NCBI GenBank assembly: GCA_039812845.1
Contig: JBDIBK010000005.1
Span: forward strand, 1-64,000
Length of the DNA: 64,000 nt
Direction: 5' to 3'
Origin: JACTMJ01 sp039812845
Lineage (GTDB): Bacteria; Acidobacteriota; Terriglobia; Bryobacterales; Bryobacteraceae
The position numbers and the translations under genes were made by a program. Shown here piece after piece: positions 60,773-64,000 of the stretch (position 1 is the first letter of the stretch; each line of letters starts with the position of its first letter). The notes below the pieces were generated by a model that had not been told where the DNA came from, did no database searches, and was given only the letters and a program-made list of their open reading frames with translations.

Positions 60773-61564
60773 CTAGCGGATCTCCGAAAACGGCAGACCG
60801 GTGTAGGTGGCGTTCGTGATGCTGGAGACGACCTCGCCATCGCTCCAGCCGGGCGTCCGCTTCAGTTTGTCCCATTCCGGGCTGGTGGCGAACTTGCGCC
60901 ACGCTTCCACGCGCGCGGCGGGGTTCGGGAAAGCCACCATGTAGGTGAGATTGGGCATACGGTCGCCGATCAGCGCCTGGCCGAAGAACACCGGCTGCAA
61001 ACCGTACTTGCGGAAGAGCGCGATCTCGCCGCCACCCTCGAACATTTCGATCTTCGCGGCCAGGCTAGCGGGGTCGTCCGATTCGTAGGTGCGCAGTTCG
61101 AAATAGAGCGGCGCATCGGCCTTGGGGATCTCCACTTTCGGCGTCATGGAAAACGCGCGCAGCAGAGACGATTCGATGCGCTCATAGACCGGCCCCTTGC
61201 CATAGACCTGCTTGCGCGCGGCCTGAAAGGCGCTGTCCGCGCCGAGTTTCTCCCGCACGTCGATCAGGGCATTGCCGGAGCTGTAACTGAGCACGCACAG
61301 CACGTGCGGCTTATCGGGGCCGATATCGTTGTTGAAGAAGCCCACCGCTTCCACGCCCGCCCGCTTCAGGGCCGGAGCGTAGTGGTTCTGCAGGAACGCC
61401 AGGTATGCGGCACGCTTGTTTTCGCGATTGTTGCGAAACAGAATCTTGCGCACCTCGATCAGAGAACGCGCGGGGCTGTTCGCGCCCGGCTGGGCGGATG
61501 CGGGCATACCGGCGAGTGCGGCACCGGCGGCGCTTCCCGACCGAAGGAGATTGCGGCGATTCAT
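60773..61564 (-). CDS. NIPSNAP-domain protein with Tat-like signal
   Basis: The 263-aa protein has a twin-arginine-like N-terminus (MNRRNLLRSGSAAGAALAG) and two ferredoxin-like NIPSNAP-type halves, the second with YFELRTYESDDPASLAAKIEMF and LTYMVAFPNPAARVEAWRKFATSPEW. NIPSNAP proteins are small-molecule or stress-linked alpha/beta dimers of unclear biochemistry. It would be periplasmic. It is followed 23 bases later by the thioesterase. Confidence 0.88.
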   Translation of the reverse strand: MNRRNLLRSGSAAGAALAGMPASAQPGANSPARSLIEVRKILFRNNRENKRAAYLAFLQNHYAPALKRAGVEAVGFFNNDIGPDKPHVLCVLSYSSGNALIDVREKLGADSAFQAARKQVYGKGPVYERIESSLLRAFSMTPKVEIPKADAPLYFELRTYESDDPASLAAKIEMFEGGGEIALFRKYGLQPVFFGQALIGDRMPNLTYMVAFPNPAARVEAWRKFATSPEWDKLKRTPGWSDGEVVSSITNATYTGLPFSEIR

Positions 61565-61758
61565 GATGCCTTTGACTGTATCGCACCTCGATTCGGCGTT
61601 GCGCGGCCCCGCAAGAGCGATAGAATCTCACCAGACAGCCAAAGCCTTCCCTCCGTTGTGCGTAAAGCGATTGTTGCCAATCGACGAACACATGGCGATT
61701 GGTAACAATCGATGGCGGCTGGCCGTCGATGCAACTGTCCACCCTAAGGAAACGAACC

Positions 61759-62760
61759 ATGCTTTCGAATTATCTTCCGGCCCCGCTTGCCCGCCGTGTT
61801 GGCACCCTGGCCGCCGCCTCCGCGCTCCTTGGCCTCGCGGCCTTCGCGCAAGTGAACGTCACGCCGAAAGGGGACGTGATTGCCATCACAATCGACGGCA
61901 AGCCGTATTCCGAACTCTTCCTTGGGGGTCCGAAGGCGTATCTGCACCCGCTTCGTTCGGCGTCGGGCAAGATCGTGAGCCGCATGTATCCGATGGAGAA
62001 ACGCGAAGGCGAAATCACGGACCATCCGCATCACCGCGGCCTCTGGTATGGGCATGGTGACGTGAACGGATTCGATTTCTGGTCGTCGGATCCGCTGAAC
62101 AAGGATCCGAAGGGCAAGGCGGGCAAAGAGAAGCTGCTCAAGATTCTGGGCACGAAGAGCGGCAAGAACGCGGGCTCGCTGCGAATTCTGCTTGCCTGGA
62201 ACGACCCGCACGGAAAGACGCTGGTGGAGGAGACACGGGAGATGGTGTTCCGCAAGGAAGGCCAATCCATCGTCATCGATACGGATCTCCACTTGAAGGC
62301 GATTACGGATGTGAAATTCGGCGATACCAAGGAGGGCACGTTCGCGCTGCGGACGGCGCCGGAGTTTGAGCTGCCAGGAAACAAGCGGGCCCCGGCCTTG
62401 CCGGTTCGTTCGGGCCGGATGATCAACTCGGAGGGCGTCGAGGGCAAGGCCATCTGGGGCAAGCGCGCATCCTGGGTGGATTACAGCGCCACGGTGGAAG
62501 GCGAGAAACTCGGCATCGCGATGTTCGACAACCCGGCCAATCCGCGTTACCCGACGTACTGGCATGCCCGCGATTACGGCCTGTTCGCGATCAACCCGTT
62601 CGGCGTCCACGACTTCCTGAACGACAAGACCAAGGACGGTTCGATGACGCTGAAGCCGGGAGAGACCACGCGCTTCCGCTACCGCATTGTGATTCACCCC
62701 GGCGATGAGAAGGACGCGAAGGTCCAGGCCTTGTTCGACGCTTACGCACAGGGCAAGTAG
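61759..62760 (+). CDS. Secreted PmoA-like (DUF6807) protein
   Basis: The ATG at 61759 follows TAAGGA and starts a 333-aa protein with a signal peptide (VGTLAAASALLGLAAFAQ). The body is beta-sandwich-like with the signature DHPHHRGLWYGHGDVNGFDFW, as in the PmoA-like family found in planctomycetes, verrucomicrobia and acidobacteria, often next to sugar oxidoreductases. The His-rich motif suggests a metal or sugar site. No methane oxidation is implied by the name. It is 90 bases upstream of the sulfatase on the same strand. Confidence 0.88.
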   Translation: MLSNYLPAPLARRVGTLAAASALLGLAAFAQVNVTPKGDVIAITIDGKPYSELFLGGPKAYLHPLRSASGKIVSRMYPMEKREGEITDHPHHRGLWYGHGDVNGFDFWSSDPLNKDPKGKAGKEKLLKILGTKSGKNAGSLRILLAWNDPHGKTLVEETREMVFRKEGQSIVIDTDLHLKAITDVKFGDTKEGTFALRTAPEFELPGNKRAPALPVRSGRMINSEGVEGKAIWGKRASWVDYSATVEGEKLGIAMFDNPANPRYPTYWHARDYGLFAINPFGVHDFLNDKTKDGSMTLKPGETTRFRYRIVIHPGDEKDAKVQALFDAYAQGK

Positions 62761-62850
62761 AAACGGGCAAGCAAGAACGGGCGATTCACGGCGGGCGCGG
62801 AAGTCCGCCTCGGAAAGGCGGAATGCGGCCGGGCGGCAGGGCTTTGGGGA

Positions 62851-64000
62851 ATGGCAGCGCTATCAAGACGAACGTTTTTTCAGGCCGGTCTGGCACCCGC
62901 ATTTCTCGCGGGAGCCCAGACGGCGAAGCGCAGGCCAAACCTGCTCTTTCTGATCGCCGACGACCACGCCGGCTATGCCATGGGCTGCGACGGAGACCGG
63001 CACGCGCTCACGCCCAACCTGGACCGGCTGGCGAGGGAAGGAATCCGGTTCTCCCACGCGTATTGCAACTGCCCGGTCTGCACGCCCTCGCGGCAGAGCC
63101 TGCTTACGGGCCAGATGCCGAGCGCCGCGGGAGTCACGCGCCTGCCCACGCCGCTCGCGCTGGGCAAACCCACCTTCTCCGAGCAATTGCAGAAAGCGGG
63201 CTTCCATACGGGCGTGATCGGCAAGATGCATTTGCATCGCGAGCCCCGGCCCGGCCTGTTTGGCTTCGACACGATGCTCACCGAGGACGCCCTGGAACGC
63301 CAGTGGCGCAAAAAGGTGCCGGCCCGGCAGGTGCCGGAAGGCGTGCGCACCAGGAAGATGCCGTGGCTGCCGTTAAAGGACCCCGCGCGCCTGTGGCTGA
63401 ACGCGGATTGCCTGCCCTATCCGCGGCGCGATGAGGAGATGGAGGCAACTTACGCCGCGCGCCTGGCCGGCGAGTTTCTGGAGGCGAATGCCAAGCGGCC
63501 CTTCGCGTTGTGGGTGAGCTTCACCGAGCCGCATTCCCCGTTCGATTTCCCGCTCGAAGACCGGGGGACGTTCGACCCCAGGAGCTTTACCCCGCCCAAG
63601 CCCGGACCGGAGGACGCCTGGCAGATCCCGCTCTGCTTTGCGGACCTCAGCGACGAGGACAAACGGGGCATCAGCGCGGCTTACTACACGTCCGTCCACT
63701 TTCTCGACCGGAATATCGGCCGGGTTCTTGGGCACCTGCACAGACTGGGCCTGGATGAGAACACGCTGGTGGTTTACGTGGGCGACAACGGCTACTGCCT
63801 CGGGGAGCACGGACGGATTGAGAAGCATTGCGGCTTTGAACCGGCGCTGCGGGTGCCCCTGCTGATGCGGCTGCGCGGCCGAGCGGAACCGGCTGTGATT
63901 ACGGACCTTGTGGAGATGCTGGACATCGCTCCCACGATCCTCGAAATGCTGGACGCCCCACCGCTCACGGTGCAGCACGGCCAGAGCCTGCGGCCTTATC
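62851..64000 (+). CDS. Sulfatase with Tat signal (5' part, truncated by window end)
   Basis: Sulfatases hydrolyse sulfate esters, often on polysaccharides. The reading frame from the ATG at 62851 is open to the window end. It begins SRRTFFQAG, a twin-arginine signal, then RPNLLFLIADDHAG (Asp37, Asp38 metal ligands), and the formylglycine motif CTPSRQSLLTG with Cys77 in the CxPxR context, followed by GVIGKMHLHREP and NTLVVYVGDNGYCLGEHG. A cysteine-type sulfatase needs a formylglycine-generating enzyme. Its position beside the PmoA-like protein suggests glycan degradation. Confidence 0.94.
   Translation, partial: MAALSRRTFFQAGLAPAFLAGAQTAKRRPNLLFLIADDHAGYAMGCDGDRHALTPNLDRLAREGIRFSHAYCNCPVCTPSRQSLLTGQMPSAAGVTRLPTPLALGKPTFSEQLQKAGFHTGVIGKMHLHREPRPGLFGFDTMLTEDALERQWRKKVPARQVPEGVRTRKMPWLPLKDPARLWLNADCLPYPRRDEEMEATYAARLAGEFLEANAKRPFALWVSFTEPHSPFDFPLEDRGTFDPRSFTPPKPGPEDAWQIPLCFADLSDEDKRGISAAYYTSVHFLDRNIGRVLGHLHRLGLDENTLVVYVGDNGYCLGEHGRIEKHCGFEPALRVPLLMRLRGRAEPAVITDLVEMLDIAPTILEMLDAPPLTVQHGQSLRPY

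Noticed and set aside
61759..62760. PmoA name taken as evidence for methane oxidation
   Set aside because: The protein is a soluble secreted beta-rich family member (DUF6807 type) with no relation to particulate methane monooxygenase; no pmo or mmo genes are present.

Overview
The window looks like a chromosomal segment of an Acidobacteriota, most likely of the Solibacter/Bryobacter lineage. The grounds are high GC, an Oar-type TonB receptor with an N-terminal carboxypeptidase-regulatory-like domain, a VWFA protein of the acidobacterial type, a membrane-anchored CadC/ToxR-like regulator, and many lineage-typical secreted proteins. The genus is inference. There is no IS element, prophage or CRISPR array; the content is core housekeeping blocks interleaved with envelope, secretion and carbohydrate-related loci.

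Layout. 1-4057 (minus): potassium-pump operon, an unnamed 27-aa membrane ORF, then kdpF, kdpA, kdpB and the start of kdpC, cut by the window edge. 4308-17251 (minus): a possible carbohydrate-uptake locus with a ROK regulator, an M19 dipeptidase-like protein with a degenerate metal site, a membrane wHTH regulator, a 1157-aa TonB receptor ending in a long hairpin, and two large secreted proteins (one all-helical toroid-like, one glycosidase-like). 17618-20945 (minus): an FkbM methyltransferase and a compact sortase cassette: a secreted protein ending in an LPHTA sorting signal, a VWFA protein and a class D-like sortase. 21253-24107: arginase and, divergently, a membrane-anchored GH29 alpha-L-fucosidase. 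24120-29966: a SpoIVB/S55-type protease with a secreted propeller protein, divergent from exosortase and EpsI. 30039-34102: a Xer recombinase, LepA, RibH, NusB and tRNA-Gln(CTG). 34275-38254: three lineage-specific proteins around a double hairpin. 38660-51948 (minus): a nearly continuous transcription unit with an ECF sigma factor, a membrane anti-sigma-like protein, a secreted protein, then gspE-F-G-H-I-J-K-L-M-C-D of a type II secretion system. 52066-57931 (minus): polyprenyl synthase, TatD, MetG, LarC and a sirtuin. 58067-59874 (plus): recA behind a near-perfect operator palindrome, then an HU-type protein. 60034-64000: TatA, a hotdog thioesterase, a NIPSNAP protein, a PmoA-like protein and a truncated sulfatase with a Tat signal.

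How it works together. The recurring theme is moving proteins across the envelope and fixing them there: a Tat pore subunit with several Tat-like signals, a complete type II pseudopilus/secretin set, a sortase with its own substrate, and an exosortase. Surface carbohydrate work (TonB receptor, fucosidase, sulfatase, glycosidase-like protein) is the likely client. The most unusual single item is the sortase/LPxTA/VWFA cassette in an apparently diderm bacterium.
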